Shown here: positions 1-8,104 of the stretch, piece after piece
Layout of the letters: the number at the start of each line of letters is the position of its first letter
How positions within the stretch are numbered: the stretch's first letter is position 1
Assembly (NCBI GenBank): GCA_938033695.1
Contig: CALHKE010000019.1
Coordinates: 62,001-126,000, forward strand
Direction of reading: 5' to 3'
Length of the DNA: 64,000 nt
Origin: an uncultured Candidatus Saccharibacteria bacterium
Lineage (GTDB): Bacteria > Patescibacteriota > Saccharimonadia > Saccharimonadales > Saccharimonadaceae
Translations under genes and position numbers: made by a program
Notes under the pieces: model-generated
Database searches by the model: none
Told to the model about the DNA's origin: nothing
What the model saw: only the letters and a program-made list of their open reading frames with translations

Positions 1-656
1 TCCAGCGCCTCGGCCGTTTTCGTCGCATTATGGAACCGGGCCTTCACGTAATTATCCCTTACATCGATACTATGCGCACCGTTGATGTTCGTACTACTCC
101 GATGGATGTGCCGAAGCAAGAAGTTATTACTAAAGATAACGTTACGGTTAATGTCGACGCCGTGGTTTATTTCCGCGTGATTGATGCTAAGAAAGCTGTC
201 TTTGAAACCACTAACTACGCTTATGCTACCTCTACCTTTGCTCAAACCGCTTTGCGTGACGTTACTGGTAACTTCGATCTTGATGAATTACTCTCTAAAC
301 GTGACAAAATTTCCAGCCAAATCAAGGAAATCGTTGACACCCAAACTGATAAATGGGGTATCGACATCGAAAGTGTGAAGCTTCAAAATATCGAACTTCC
401 TTCCGATATGAAGCGTGCTATGGCCAAGCAAGCTGAGGCTGAACGTGAACGCCGCGCTGCGATTATCTCTGCGGAAGGTGAAAAAGCCTCGGCTGCGGCA
501 GTGGCTGAAGCTGCCAGTCTGCTTGCGCAAACTCCAGGCGGTCTCAATATTCGTACTCTCCAAACTCTCGAAAAAATCAGCACCGACCCATCCCAAAAGA
601 CCGTCATTCTTCTCCCTTCCGATCTCGCTGGTGGTTTGAAAAATCTTTTCAAGTAA
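1..656 (+). CDS. SPFH/Band 7 (stomatin-like) protein, 5' end missing
   Basis: The reading frame is open from base 3 and enters from outside the window, so the N-terminal membrane anchor is not visible. The first visible residues (QRLGRFRRIMEPGLHVIIPY) are the conserved start of the stomatin/prohibitin SPFH fold. The core follows, with the VDVRTTPMDVP and DNVTVNVDAVVYFRV stretches. After it comes an Ala/Glu-rich coiled coil of the AEAERERRAA type and a hydrophobic C-terminal tail. Family members oligomerise at the inner membrane and scaffold proteases or lipid microdomains. No NfeD partner lies downstream, because the gene ends at a terminator and tilS converges on it. The first internal Met (base 30) is not a credible start, since homology begins before it. 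Confidence 0.9.
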   Translation, partial: QRLGRFRRIMEPGLHVIIPYIDTMRTVDVRTTPMDVPKQEVITKDNVTVNVDAVVYFRVIDAKKAVFETTNYAYATSTFAQTALRDVTGNFDLDELLSKRDKISSQIKEIVDTQTDKWGIDIESVKLQNIELPSDMKRAMAKQAEAERERRAAIISAEGEKASAAAVAEAASLLAQTPGGLNIRTLQTLEKISTDPSQKTVILLPSDLAGGLKNLFK

Positions 657-676
657 GTTATGGCTCGAAAGTAACA

Positions 677-706
677 TAAAAAATAGCGTCATTTGGCGCT
701 ATTTTT
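677..706. terminator. Bidirectional terminator between the SPFH gene and tilS
   Basis: A 10-bp stem (AAAAATAGCG / CGCTATTTTT) closes a short loop, with T runs on both strands. It lies between two convergent genes and overlaps the last codons of tilS. Confidence 0.85.
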
Positions 707-1547
707 CTTCGAACATTATGTAGTTTTTTAAGATTGTCACGAAGTGGTTTTTTGGTAAATTAAATTTCTTGTGTGGTGCATAGGTTTTGATCGCGGCAAG
801 AAAATCTCCCAGCTGTTTTCGCGTCAAACTGTAGTCGTGCATTAAGCAAATTTCCCGTAGAATCTCTATCGCCACTTTTTCATCAGCCCTAAGAAGAAGT
901 TCTTTTTTATGAAAATTTTTCCCCACCACGGTTTGCTTGGCTAATTCCGTCACTAATTTTTCAATTTTGCCTCTTAATTTATTCTGTTTTTCGAACAGCT
1001 CAATAATATCTACTCGCGCCGTCTCGTCTAGCTCCACCATTTTTTCTCGTACGCGATTACGCAAATAATTAGTCTCATAGTTTGTCGGATCTTGTCGAAA
1101 ACATATTTTTTGTTCGCCAGCAAATTTAAGTACGTCCCGTTTCCACATTTTTGAAATAATAAAAGGCCGCACGAGCTCGTCGTCATAAAAAGGCGTGAGT
1201 CCCCGCCATCCAGTACCACGAATCAAATTGATTGCAATCGATTCCAAGACATCGTCTAAGTGGTGTGCAGTGCAGAGTGTGCCACCCTCTTTTTCTTGAA
1301 TTGTTTTAAGAAATTCGTAGCGTTTCTTGCGTGCCAATTCCTCTGAAACTCCCTCTCCAAGCCCTAGCTTAGTTTCATAAAATTTCACTCCCAGTTCCTG
1401 GCATTTTCGGCGCACAAAATCCGCGTCCTCCGCACTAGATTTGCGTGTACCGTGGTCAATATGCGCTACGACGATATCGGCTTGTTTATACATGGCAAGA
1501 AGCGCCATCGAATCCACGCCACCCGAAACTGCCAAGATTAATTTCAT
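699..1547 (-). CDS. tilS: tRNA(Ile)-lysidine synthase TilS
   Basis: TilS converts the wobble C34 of tRNA-Ile(CAU) to lysidine using ATP, which switches its identity from Met to Ile. The protein opens with the PP-loop pyrophosphatase motif SGGVDS at residues 8-13, followed by the conserved AHIDHGTR and CTAHHLDD segments and the LIRGTGWRGLTPF region. At 282 aa it has the N-terminal catalytic domain plus a short C-terminal part. The ORF extends upstream to 1601, but I chose the ATG at 1547. It puts the PP-loop at the usual distance from the N-terminus and lies exactly 6 nt after a perfect TATAAT (1559-1554), the arrangement of a leaderless mRNA. The gene is divergent from lepA with back-to-back promoters. 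Confidence 0.93.
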   Translation of the reverse strand: MKLILAVSGGVDSMALLAMYKQADIVVAHIDHGTRKSSAEDADFVRRKCQELGVKFYETKLGLGEGVSEELARKKRYEFLKTIQEKEGGTLCTAHHLDDVLESIAINLIRGTGWRGLTPFYDDELVRPFIISKMWKRDVLKFAGEQKICFRQDPTNYETNYLRNRVREKMVELDETARVDIIELFEKQNKLRGKIEKLVTELAKQTVVGKNFHKKELLLRADEKVAIEILREICLMHDYSLTRKQLGDFLAAIKTYAPHKKFNLPKNHFVTILKNYIMFEEK

Positions 1548-1553
1548 GATTCT

Positions 1554-1582
1554 ATTATACTCCATCCCATCTCTGTTATAAT
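1554..1582. promoter_or_regulatory. Back-to-back -10 elements for tilS (-) and lepA (+)
   Basis: A TATAAT reads on the minus strand at 1559-1554, with 6 nt to the tilS ATG at 1547. A second TATAAT reads on the plus strand at 1577-1582, with 6 nt to the lepA ATG at 1589. Both transcripts would start at or next to the initiation codon. Confidence 0.75.
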
Positions 1583-1588
1583 AGAGGC

Positions 1589-3433
1589 ATGAATTCCGCA
1601 AATATTAGAAATTTTTGTATCATCGCTCACATCGATCACGGTAAGTCCACTTTGGCTGATCGTATGATGGAAATTACTGGCACCGTCGAAAAGCGCCAGA
1701 TGAAATCTCAGCTTCTCGACTCTATGGAGCTTGAGCGTGAAAAGGGGATTACGATTAAGTTGACCCCAGTGCAAATGAAATATAAGGGCTACGAACTCAA
1801 TCTGATTGATACTCCGGGTCACGTGGATTTTTCTTATGAAGTCTCTCGCTCCTTGCAAGCTGTCGAGTCGGCTATCTTAGTGGTCGACGCCACTCAGGGT
1901 ATTCAGGCGCAAACCTTGGCTAATGTCTACCTCGCGATTGAGCAAAATCTCACCATTATCCCTGTGATTAATAAGGTTGATCTGCCAGCTGCGGATGTCG
2001 AGCGGGTATCTAGTGAAATTATTAATCTCTTAGGCTGTGACCCGTCAGAAATTATTCCAGTTTCCGCCAAGACCGGTCTGAATGTCGAAAAAGTCTTAGA
2101 CCGCATTATTGAATTTGCCCCTGCGCCAAATAAGTCCTCTGTCGATACTTCGCTCAAAAATTCCGCAACACTTTCTACTTCCAATTCCGCAACGCTTCCT
2201 ACTTCCACTCCTGAAACTCGTGCCCTGATTTTCGACTCTTACTTCGATGACTACCGTGGCGTGGTGCTTTATGTGCGTATCGTCGATGGCTCGATTGCTA
2301 AAAATGCTGCCATCGAAATGCTTGCTACCAAGACCTCCGGCATTGCCCTTGAAGTTGGTATTCTGAAGCCAGAAATGTCGCCCAAAGACAGTCTTAGCGA
2401 AGGTGAAGTCGGCTATATTGTCACCAACTTGAAGACCACGCGCGAAGCAAAAGTCGGTGATACCGTTACTCTAAAAAAGGCTCCTGCCAAAAATCCTCTG
2501 CCAGGTTACAAAAATGTCCTACCGTTTGTCTACGCCGGATTTTTCCCAGTTAGTAACGATCAGTATAAAGACTTAAAAGAGGCCATCGAGAAACTCTCGC
2601 TTTCTGATTCCGCCCTGCGTTTCGAGCCAGAAAATAGCCCAGTGCTCGGTTTTGGTCTTCGCATCGGTTTCTTGGGTCTACTTCATATGGACATTATTAA
2701 GGAACGTCTCGAACGTGAATTTAAGCTCGACCTCGTGGTTACTAATCCTTCGACCAACTATGAAGTGACCTTAAATTCCGGTGAAGAACTTGAAATTAAG
2801 TCTGCGGCTAATCTCCCGGATGCTTCAACGATCGCTGAAATTCGTGAACCATGGGTGAAAGGAGAAATTATCCTGCCAGTTTCCATGATTGGTAATGTCC
2901 TGCAGCTCATTGTCGAGAAGCGTGGTTTGCAAAAAAATATTTCTTACCTTGAAGACCGTGCCCTGATTGATTTTGAAGCGCCAATGGCCAATCTCTTGAC
3001 CGATTTTTATGACCAATTGAAGTCTCTCACCTCTGGTTATGCCAGCTTTAACTATGAAATTAATGGCTATCGTGCGGAAGATTTGGTGCGCGTCGATTTT
3101 CTCGTGGGTGGCGAAAAAATGGATGCCTTAGCTCTGATGTGCCACCGCTCGGAGGCGGACGCGCTCGGCCGTTCCATTACGAAAAAGTTAAAAGAAGGGA
3201 TTCCACGCCAAAACTTCGAAGTTGCACTCCAGGCTGCCATCGGTGCACGTATTATCGCGCGTGAAACTATCGGCGCCTTCCGTAAGGATGTTACCGTGAA
3301 AATTCACACTGGTGATCGCGACCGTAAGGCGAAGTTACTTGAAAAACAGAAGCGCGGTAAAGCACGTATGAAACGTTTTGGTAAGATCGATATTCCATCC
3401 GAAGCCTTCACCGTAATGTTAAAACGCGACTAA
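1589..3433 (+). CDS. lepA: Elongation factor 4 (LepA), ribosomal back-translocase GTPase
   Basis: LepA/EF4 is a translational GTPase that acts on stalled or misassembled ribosomes. The GTP-binding motifs are clear: P-loop AHIDHGKST (13-21), DTPGH (74-78), NKVD (128-131) and SAK (159-161). The EF4-specific C-terminal domain is present, with the QKRGKARMKRFGKIDIPSEAF segment matching the family. Length is 614 aa, against about 600 usually. The excess is a Ser/Thr/Asn-rich insertion at about residues 182-208, just after the G domain, made from a 24-bp tandem DNA duplication (2159-2206). The ATG lies 6 nt after TATAAT and has no separate leader. Confidence 0.97.
   Translation: MNSANIRNFCIIAHIDHGKSTLADRMMEITGTVEKRQMKSQLLDSMELEREKGITIKLTPVQMKYKGYELNLIDTPGHVDFSYEVSRSLQAVESAILVVDATQGIQAQTLANVYLAIEQNLTIIPVINKVDLPAADVERVSSEIINLLGCDPSEIIPVSAKTGLNVEKVLDRIIEFAPAPNKSSVDTSLKNSATLSTSNSATLPTSTPETRALIFDSYFDDYRGVVLYVRIVDGSIAKNAAIEMLATKTSGIALEVGILKPEMSPKDSLSEGEVGYIVTNLKTTREAKVGDTVTLKKAPAKNPLPGYKNVLPFVYAGFFPVSNDQYKDLKEAIEKLSLSDSALRFEPENSPVLGFGLRIGFLGLLHMDIIKERLEREFKLDLVVTNPSTNYEVTLNSGEELEIKSAANLPDASTIAEIREPWVKGEIILPVSMIGNVLQLIVEKRGLQKNISYLEDRALIDFEAPMANLLTDFYDQLKSLTSGYASFNYEINGYRAEDLVRVDFLVGGEKMDALALMCHRSEADALGRSITKKLKEGIPRQNFEVALQAAIGARIIARETIGAFRKDVTVKIHTGDRDRKAKLLEKQKRGKARMKRFGKIDIPSEAFTVMLKRD
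2159..2206 (+). repeat. 24-bp tandem duplication inside lepA
   Basis: Two adjacent 24-bp units (2159-2182 and 2183-2206) differ at only two positions. They encode the repeated NSATL(S/P)TS peptide between the G domain and domain II of LepA. Confidence 0.85.
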
Positions 3434-3482
3434 ACTAAAATCTAAAATCATCTTGATACTAAAACGTGATTAAAAACGAAAT

Positions 3483-3513
3483 AAAATAGGCGCTCATCTT
3501 GCGCCTATTTTTA
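3483..3513. terminator. Bidirectional terminator after lepA
   Basis: A perfect 11-bp stem (AAAATAGGCGC / GCGCCTATTTT) with a 7-nt loop and flanking T/A runs separates lepA from the convergent kinase gene. Confidence 0.88.
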
Positions 3514-3532
3514 ATTAAACTAAATAACTTAA

Positions 3533-4141
3533 TTATTTTAACTTTTTCTTAATCTCTGCCAGGGTTTTTTCGAAAACTTCCTCTCGTGAGCCACTTGCAT
3601 CAATTTCAATCAAGAGTCCCTTCTCGCGGTAATATTCCAGCACTGGTAAAGTTTTCTGATTAAATTCATTTAGACGTCTCAGAAAAACTTTCAGGGAAGT
3701 ATCATCTGCCCTCTGTTCGCGAACGGCGCCCACCAGATTTAACATAAAGCGACGAATTACCTCTGCCTTGGCTAATTTTAGATAAACCACCGCCCTTGTC
3801 GGATGTCCCGATTCAACGGTCTTTCTTAAAATTTCTTTTTCTTCCCCCGACCAACGCCCCACACTTGAGAGTATTAGTGGCGAATTTTTAAGTTCTGCCT
3901 TATCGAAATAGGGAAGCACGATTTCGTAAAATAAATCTGTCGGTGCGAGTGAACCATCCGCGGTCAAAGCTTGTTGGTTTTCTGCTTCGTATTGACGAAT
4001 CATTGCCCCTGAAGAAAGCAGTTTTCCGTCGAAATAGGCCGCCAGTTTCTCGCCTACCGTGTCTTTACCACACATCGGTAGTCCAAAAATATTAATACTG
4101 CCGGTACCTAATTTTGTTTTCAATAAATCGCGCTCGTCCAT
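3533..4141 (-). CDS. Adenylate kinase-like P-loop nucleoside monophosphate kinase
   Basis: This 202-aa protein has a phosphate-binding loop, GLPMCGKDT, at residues 20-28. It is a GxxxxGK(D/T) variant of the adenylate-kinase type. A typical NMP-binding segment follows (SSGAMIRQYE), then a lid/arginine-rich segment (RRFMLNLVGAVREQRADD). Members phosphorylate NMPs with ATP. The variable LID and NMP regions mean the substrate cannot be fixed by eye, and it may be a divergent AMP kinase. The ORF is open to 4288, overlapping the CIRCE element and hrcA. I chose the ATG at 4141 because it follows a good Shine-Dalgarno (AAAAGGGG) at the right spacing and precedes the P-loop by the usual distance. Confidence 0.8.
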   Translation of the reverse strand: MDERDLLKTKLGTGSINIFGLPMCGKDTVGEKLAAYFDGKLLSSGAMIRQYEAENQQALTADGSLAPTDLFYEIVLPYFDKAELKNSPLILSSVGRWSGEEKEILRKTVESGHPTRAVVYLKLAKAEVIRRFMLNLVGAVREQRADDTSLKVFLRRLNEFNQKTLPVLEYYREKGLLIEIDASGSREEVFEKTLAEIKKKLK

Positions 4142-4215
4142 TTTCGCCCCTTTTAAATATTTTACATATTCTACCATGAATTCAACGCTTCGCCCACCAC
4201 ATTTTATGCTGAAAA

Positions 4216-4242
4216 TTAGCACTCTTGAATTTTGAGTGCTAA
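4216..4242. promoter_or_regulatory. CIRCE operator (HrcA binding site)
   Basis: The sequence TTAGCACTC-N9-GAGTGCTAA is an exact match to the CIRCE consensus. It overlaps the hrcA promoter (-35 TTGAAT at 4225-4230 and -10 TATAAT at 4247-4252, spacer 16), so bound HrcA should block RNA polymerase. In the CIRCE/HrcA paradigm, repression is relieved on heat shock, when HrcA loses GroEL-assisted folding. Confidence 0.97.
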
Positions 4243-4265
4243 GTGCTATAATTAAATCATTAATT

Positions 4266-5162
4266 ATGAATAACGAAATTAAACTCACAGAACGTCAAAA
4301 ACTCATTCTCTTCGCCATTATCGAGGAGTATGCTGATGTTGCCACCCCTGTTGGCAGTGTTACTTTAGCTAAATTATTCAATGTTTCTTCCGCCACTATT
4401 CGCTCAGAAATGGCACGCCTCGAAGAACTAGGTTACATTACCTCACCTCATACTTCTGCGGGTCGTATTCCGACCGATTATGGTTACCGCTATTATGTCA
4501 ATTCACTTTCATCTAATCCGCATCTGGGGAATTGCATGGAAGCTGATGCTCAGGATTCTGAATCATCGGAAACCGAGTCAGAAAAAACAATTTCCGAATC
4601 TATTTTGACCTCTAGTGATTCGGCAGAAGCCATCGAAATTATTGATTCTATTTTTAACCATTGGCTTAATCCTTCACCTCTTAAGGCTCTCGGTAGTGGG
4701 GAAGAAAACGAAGGTCGCCGCAGTCTTCACGCCTTGGAAGTTCGTATTAACGCTCAAGAACGCGCCGACTTTGCGATTCGTTCAGCCGTCGATATGTTGG
4801 TTGAATTGACCGGGAATCTCGGTCTTGCCACCATTGGTAACCAGCTTTATTACTCTGGTATTTCCAAGCTCTTTTCTCAGCCAGAATTTGTTGATTATGG
4901 CCGCATCCAAGCGGTTTCGAAGCTGCTTGATAATCTCGAGCCATGGCTTCATGAGGCCAAACCTGGCGAGCCACTCAATATTTTCATTGGTCACGAAAAT
5001 CCTATCGGCAAAAACTCCGATGCTTCGCTCATTATCAGTAAATTCCGTTCGCCATATTCAGATGATAGTTATATCGGTGTGCTCGGGCCTACTCGTCAAA
5101 ATTATGCTAAAATTATGAGTCTCGTCCGCCATGCCGGTCGTTATTTGGAGAATACTTTGTAA
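4266..5162 (+). CDS. hrcA: Heat-inducible transcription repressor HrcA
   Basis: HrcA binds CIRCE and represses chaperone genes. The N-terminal winged helix (LTERQKLILFAIIEEYADVA through SPHTSAGRIPT) is highly typical. A GAF-like domain and the C-terminal NYAKIMSLVRHAGRYLENTL signature follow. At 298 aa it is shorter than the usual 340. The segment joining the wHTH to the core is an acidic Ser/Glu-rich linker (about residues 95-130). The start at 4266 rather than 4236 puts the ATG just after the CIRCE-controlled promoter. grpE follows 9 nt downstream with its own Shine-Dalgarno, so the two form one autoregulated operon. dnaK and dnaJ are not next to them. Confidence 0.96.
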   Translation: MNNEIKLTERQKLILFAIIEEYADVATPVGSVTLAKLFNVSSATIRSEMARLEELGYITSPHTSAGRIPTDYGYRYYVNSLSSNPHLGNCMEADAQDSESSETESEKTISESILTSSDSAEAIEIIDSIFNHWLNPSPLKALGSGEENEGRRSLHALEVRINAQERADFAIRSAVDMLVELTGNLGLATIGNQLYYSGISKLFSQPEFVDYGRIQAVSKLLDNLEPWLHEAKPGEPLNIFIGHENPIGKNSDASLIISKFRSPYSDDSYIGVLGPTRQNYAKIMSLVRHAGRYLENTL

Positions 5163-5171
5163 GGAGAAAAA

Positions 5172-5723
5172 ATGTCAAAACCACAAGATGATAAGTCAAA
5201 TTTTAATTTCGAAAATTCTGAAGCTGAGAATCTAAATCAAGCTAGTCCAGAAGTGAATTTTTCGGATAATCTTGATCAATCTGCTGACCCTATCTCTGCA
5301 GAGTTCGCTAATCTAAAGCAGCAAAACGCTGAATTTCTGCTTGATCTAAAGCGCACTCGAGCCGACTTTGAGAATTTCCGTAAACAAGTCGAAATGCAAC
5401 GCGAACAGGCTAAGAAAACTGCCACCCATAGCACTATTTTGAAACTTCTTCCGCTGATTGACGACATGGGCCGTGCGATTTCTGCTCACCCGGAAGCGCT
5501 TTCCCCCGTACAAAAAACTCTTGAAAAAACCATGAAATCCCTCGGTCTCGAAAAAATTGATGCCAATCCAGGCACGATCTTTAATCCAGAACTTCACAAT
5601 GCTATTTCTATGGAAGAAGGTGAAGGTGATCAGGAAGTTATCGCTGAAGAACTGATCCCAGGTTATCTCTACCAAGGTGAAGTTTTACGTACTGCCATGG
5701 TTAAAGTTACTCACCAGGCCTAA
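5172..5723 (+). CDS. grpE: GrpE nucleotide exchange factor for DnaK
   Basis: GrpE ejects ADP from DnaK and acts as a thermosensor. The 183-aa protein has an Asn/Asp/Glu-rich N-terminus, a long coiled coil (LKRTRADFENFRKQVEMQRE and on), and the C-terminal beta-wing with the signature NPELHNAISMEEGEGD and the terminal GYLYQGEVLRTAMVKV. The Shine-Dalgarno AAGGAG sits 6 nt before the ATG. Co-transcription with hrcA places it under CIRCE control. Confidence 0.96.
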   Translation: MSKPQDDKSNFNFENSEAENLNQASPEVNFSDNLDQSADPISAEFANLKQQNAEFLLDLKRTRADFENFRKQVEMQREQAKKTATHSTILKLLPLIDDMGRAISAHPEALSPVQKTLEKTMKSLGLEKIDANPGTIFNPELHNAISMEEGEGDQEVIAEELIPGYLYQGEVLRTAMVKVTHQA

Positions 5724-5813
5724 ATCATTTAGGAAATTCATTGAGTCGTGTCTCCGCCCGGCTCAATTTTTTACGCCCTGAAATCCCTTATCGCTTATGC
5801 TATAATATTTTAT

Positions 5814-6875
5814 ATGTATAGTGGTGAGCGCTTTATTGATTTAGATAATTTATTAGCTAGGGTCCGTTTTTGCAATTATTTGACGGTTGCCCAAATCTTC
5901 TTGCAGGATAATTTTCTCCTAGAAACTCCCTTGAAACCTGCCGATGTTAAGCCGCGTTTGCTTGGTCACTGGGGGACTTGTCCAGGGATTAATCTGGTTT
6001 ACGCTGCGCTAAGGGCTTATTTTGGCCAGCGCGACTTTACCTTTGTTTTGGGTCCAGGCCATGGTTTTCCTGCGCTCCAGGCTAACCTGTTTTATGATGG
6101 GGAATTAGCCAAGGTTGATCCTACGCTCTCTCGTGATTATGCTGGTCTTAAAATCGTTTCCAAGATGTTTTCTCGCATTGGCGGCTTTCCGTCTCATGCT
6201 AGCCCGGTCACCCCAGGTGTGATTTGTGAAGGCGGCGAACTCGGTTATTCACTCGCCACCGCTTATGGTTCCGTACTCAATCGCGCTAATCATACTACGG
6301 TAGCTCTCATCGGCGATGGTGAATTTGAAACCGCCACCATGCTTGGTAGTCTCAATCTTAATCGTTTGTTGCTCAGCGAATCAAATGGTCGGGTTTTGCC
6401 GATTTTACATCTTAATGGTTACAAAATCTCTGCGCCAACCGTCGCCAGTCGCCGCTCCGAGCACGAGTTGAAAGAGCTAATCAGAGGTTTCGGCTACACG
6501 CCAATTCTAGTCAAGGAAACGCTTTCCGAAACTTACGAAGAATTTGGTAAAAAATTTAATACTTCCGCCAATTTTACTCCTGAGCTTGATGAAAAATTGC
6601 AAAAAAATCTCTTAGAAAATCTACTGCAAGCGCTCTTCCAGGCTGAAACCACTGAAAATCCACCATTTATTATCTTCGTCTCCGAAAAAGGTCTCACTGG
6701 TCCTCGCCAAGCTGAGGGTATGAAAGTACGTGATAATTTTAAATCCCACCAAGTGCCACTACCTAACGCTAAAACCGATGAAACTGAGCTTAAGATGCTC
6801 GAAAAATGGCTCAAAACTTATCGTTTCAACGAACTATTTGATCAAGAGAAAGGATTTTTAATTCATGAAAACTAA
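5814..6875 (+). CDS. Phosphoketolase, N-terminal subunit (split enzyme)
   Basis: This 353-aa protein matches the N-terminal, thiamine-diphosphate pyrophosphate-binding half of xylulose-5-P/fructose-6-P phosphoketolase. Markers are the NYLTVAQIFLQDN and KPRLLGHWGTCPGINLVYA block (catalytic His in HWGT), GPGHGFPA, the SHASPVTPGVICEGGELGYS block, GDGEFETA and HLNGYKISAPT. Phosphoketolase cleaves the sugar phosphate with inorganic phosphate to acetyl-phosphate plus glyceraldehyde-3-P or erythrose-4-P. In characterised enzymes both halves lie on one chain of about 800 aa. Here the second half is a separate ORF that overlaps by 11 bp. The ATG at 5814 lies 7 nt after TATAAT (5801-5806), which argues for a leaderless start rather than the upstream codon at 5748. 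Confidence 0.9.
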   Translation: MYSGERFIDLDNLLARVRFCNYLTVAQIFLQDNFLLETPLKPADVKPRLLGHWGTCPGINLVYAALRAYFGQRDFTFVLGPGHGFPALQANLFYDGELAKVDPTLSRDYAGLKIVSKMFSRIGGFPSHASPVTPGVICEGGELGYSLATAYGSVLNRANHTTVALIGDGEFETATMLGSLNLNRLLLSESNGRVLPILHLNGYKISAPTVASRRSEHELKELIRGFGYTPILVKETLSETYEEFGKKFNTSANFTPELDEKLQKNLLENLLQALFQAETTENPPFIIFVSEKGLTGPRQAEGMKVRDNFKSHQVPLPNAKTDETELKMLEKWLKTYRFNELFDQEKGFLIHEN

Positions 6876-8040
6876 ATCTCCCGCCAAGGCTTTTGGTGCT
6901 TTGCTTTCTGAAAAAATGCAAAGCGACCCAGATTTTTATCTCTTTTCTCCTGATGAAACTACCAGTAACAAAATCGATGCCGTTTATGATCAAACCACGC
7001 GTGCTTGGGGTGATTTGGCTATTGAAAAATGGGACATGCCAGAATCTGCTACTGGCCGCATTATCGAGCTGCTTTCGGAAAATGTACTTTTTTCTACTAT
7101 GGTCGGCCACTTAATGACCGGAAAAGATGCTTTGATGACTAGCTACGAAGCTTTCTTCTCAATCATCCTTTCACAAATTGTCCAACATCTAAAGTTTCTC
7201 GAACAGGCCGAAACCGTCTCTTGGCAAAAGTCTTATCCATCCGCCAACCTACTTAGTACCAGTACTTGTTGGCGTCAGGACCACAATGGTTTTTCTCACC
7301 AATCACCAATCCTTCTCTCTGCCTTACTTGCACGTCCAGGGCATCACGTCTCCTGTCTTTTTCCACTCGATGCCGAAAGCGTGAAACCGTGTTTTCGTTA
7401 TCTTTTCGAACGCCAGAATCAAGTCAATTTGGTCACCCTCAATAAGACCGACCAGCCAGTTTTTTTGAACGAAAAACAAGCCGAACTTTGTTTCAAGCAA
7501 GGTATCTGTTTCTTTGATGCTACCAAGTTAAATGGTTTGCTTCAGGTTCTTGATACCTCTGAAATTCCAGAGTATGATTATATTTTTGTCGCGGCTGGCG
7601 ATATTAGTTTTAATGAATCTTATCAGGCGGTGAAGCAGCTTCAGCAGGATTTACCAAAGCTAAAAATTGGTCTTGCCTATATTTCTGCCCTCACCTACGC
7701 TGGTATCGGTTTTGCCGACCAAACGCTTCAAAACTCAGATTTTAATCAGATGTTTGGATCCAGTGCGAAAATCATCGCTAACTTCCATGGTTACCCCCAT
7801 GATTTGAAAAATATTTTAGCTAACTACACTAATCCGAAACGCATCTTCGCTCACGGTTATGAGGAGCAGGGAAGTACAGTCACGCCATTTGCTATGTTAG
7901 CTATGAACCAAACCTCTCGCTTCCATCTGATGCTCGATGTCGCTAAATCTGAAAAATCTACCAGTCTTCTCGATAAATATCAATCCGAAATTGATCAGCG
8001 TATGGCCTATGCCTTAGAACATGGTGAAGACCAGGCATAA
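6865..8040 (+). CDS. Phosphoketolase, C-terminal subunit (split enzyme)
   Basis: The 391-aa product matches the pyrimidine-binding and C-terminal domains of phosphoketolase. Markers are YEAFFSIILSQIVQHLKFL, CWRQDHNGFSHQSP (cofactor and substrate contacts), FHGYPHDL, and HGYEEQGSTVTPFAMLAMN. Its ATG lies inside the last codons of the N-terminal cistron (ATGAAAACTAA) and is preceded by AAAGGA about 11 nt upstream, so translational coupling is likely. Together the two chains total about 745 aa, close to a full enzyme. That fits a working heteromer better than a decayed gene. Confidence 0.88.
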   Translation: MKTKSPAKAFGALLSEKMQSDPDFYLFSPDETTSNKIDAVYDQTTRAWGDLAIEKWDMPESATGRIIELLSENVLFSTMVGHLMTGKDALMTSYEAFFSIILSQIVQHLKFLEQAETVSWQKSYPSANLLSTSTCWRQDHNGFSHQSPILLSALLARPGHHVSCLFPLDAESVKPCFRYLFERQNQVNLVTLNKTDQPVFLNEKQAELCFKQGICFFDATKLNGLLQVLDTSEIPEYDYIFVAAGDISFNESYQAVKQLQQDLPKLKIGLAYISALTYAGIGFADQTLQNSDFNQMFGSSAKIIANFHGYPHDLKNILANYTNPKRIFAHGYEEQGSTVTPFAMLAMNQTSRFHLMLDVAKSEKSTSLLDKYQSEIDQRMAYALEHGEDQA

Positions 8041-8072
8041 ACTTTAAAGACTGCTTTAACTATCGAATCACT

Positions 8073-8104
8073 AAAAATAGCCCACACAGGGGCTATTTTT
8101 TTAA
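8073..8104. terminator. Bidirectional terminator after phosphoketolase
   Basis: A 10-bp stem (AAAAATAGCC / GGCTATTTTT) with an 8-nt loop and a T run. It overlaps the stop of the convergent PIN-TRAM gene. Confidence 0.87.

Noticed and set aside
4142..4288. N-terminal extension of the adenylate-kinase-like protein
   Set aside because: The 49 extra codons would overlap CIRCE and the hrcA start. The internal ATG at 4141 has a strong Shine-Dalgarno and fits the family N-terminus.
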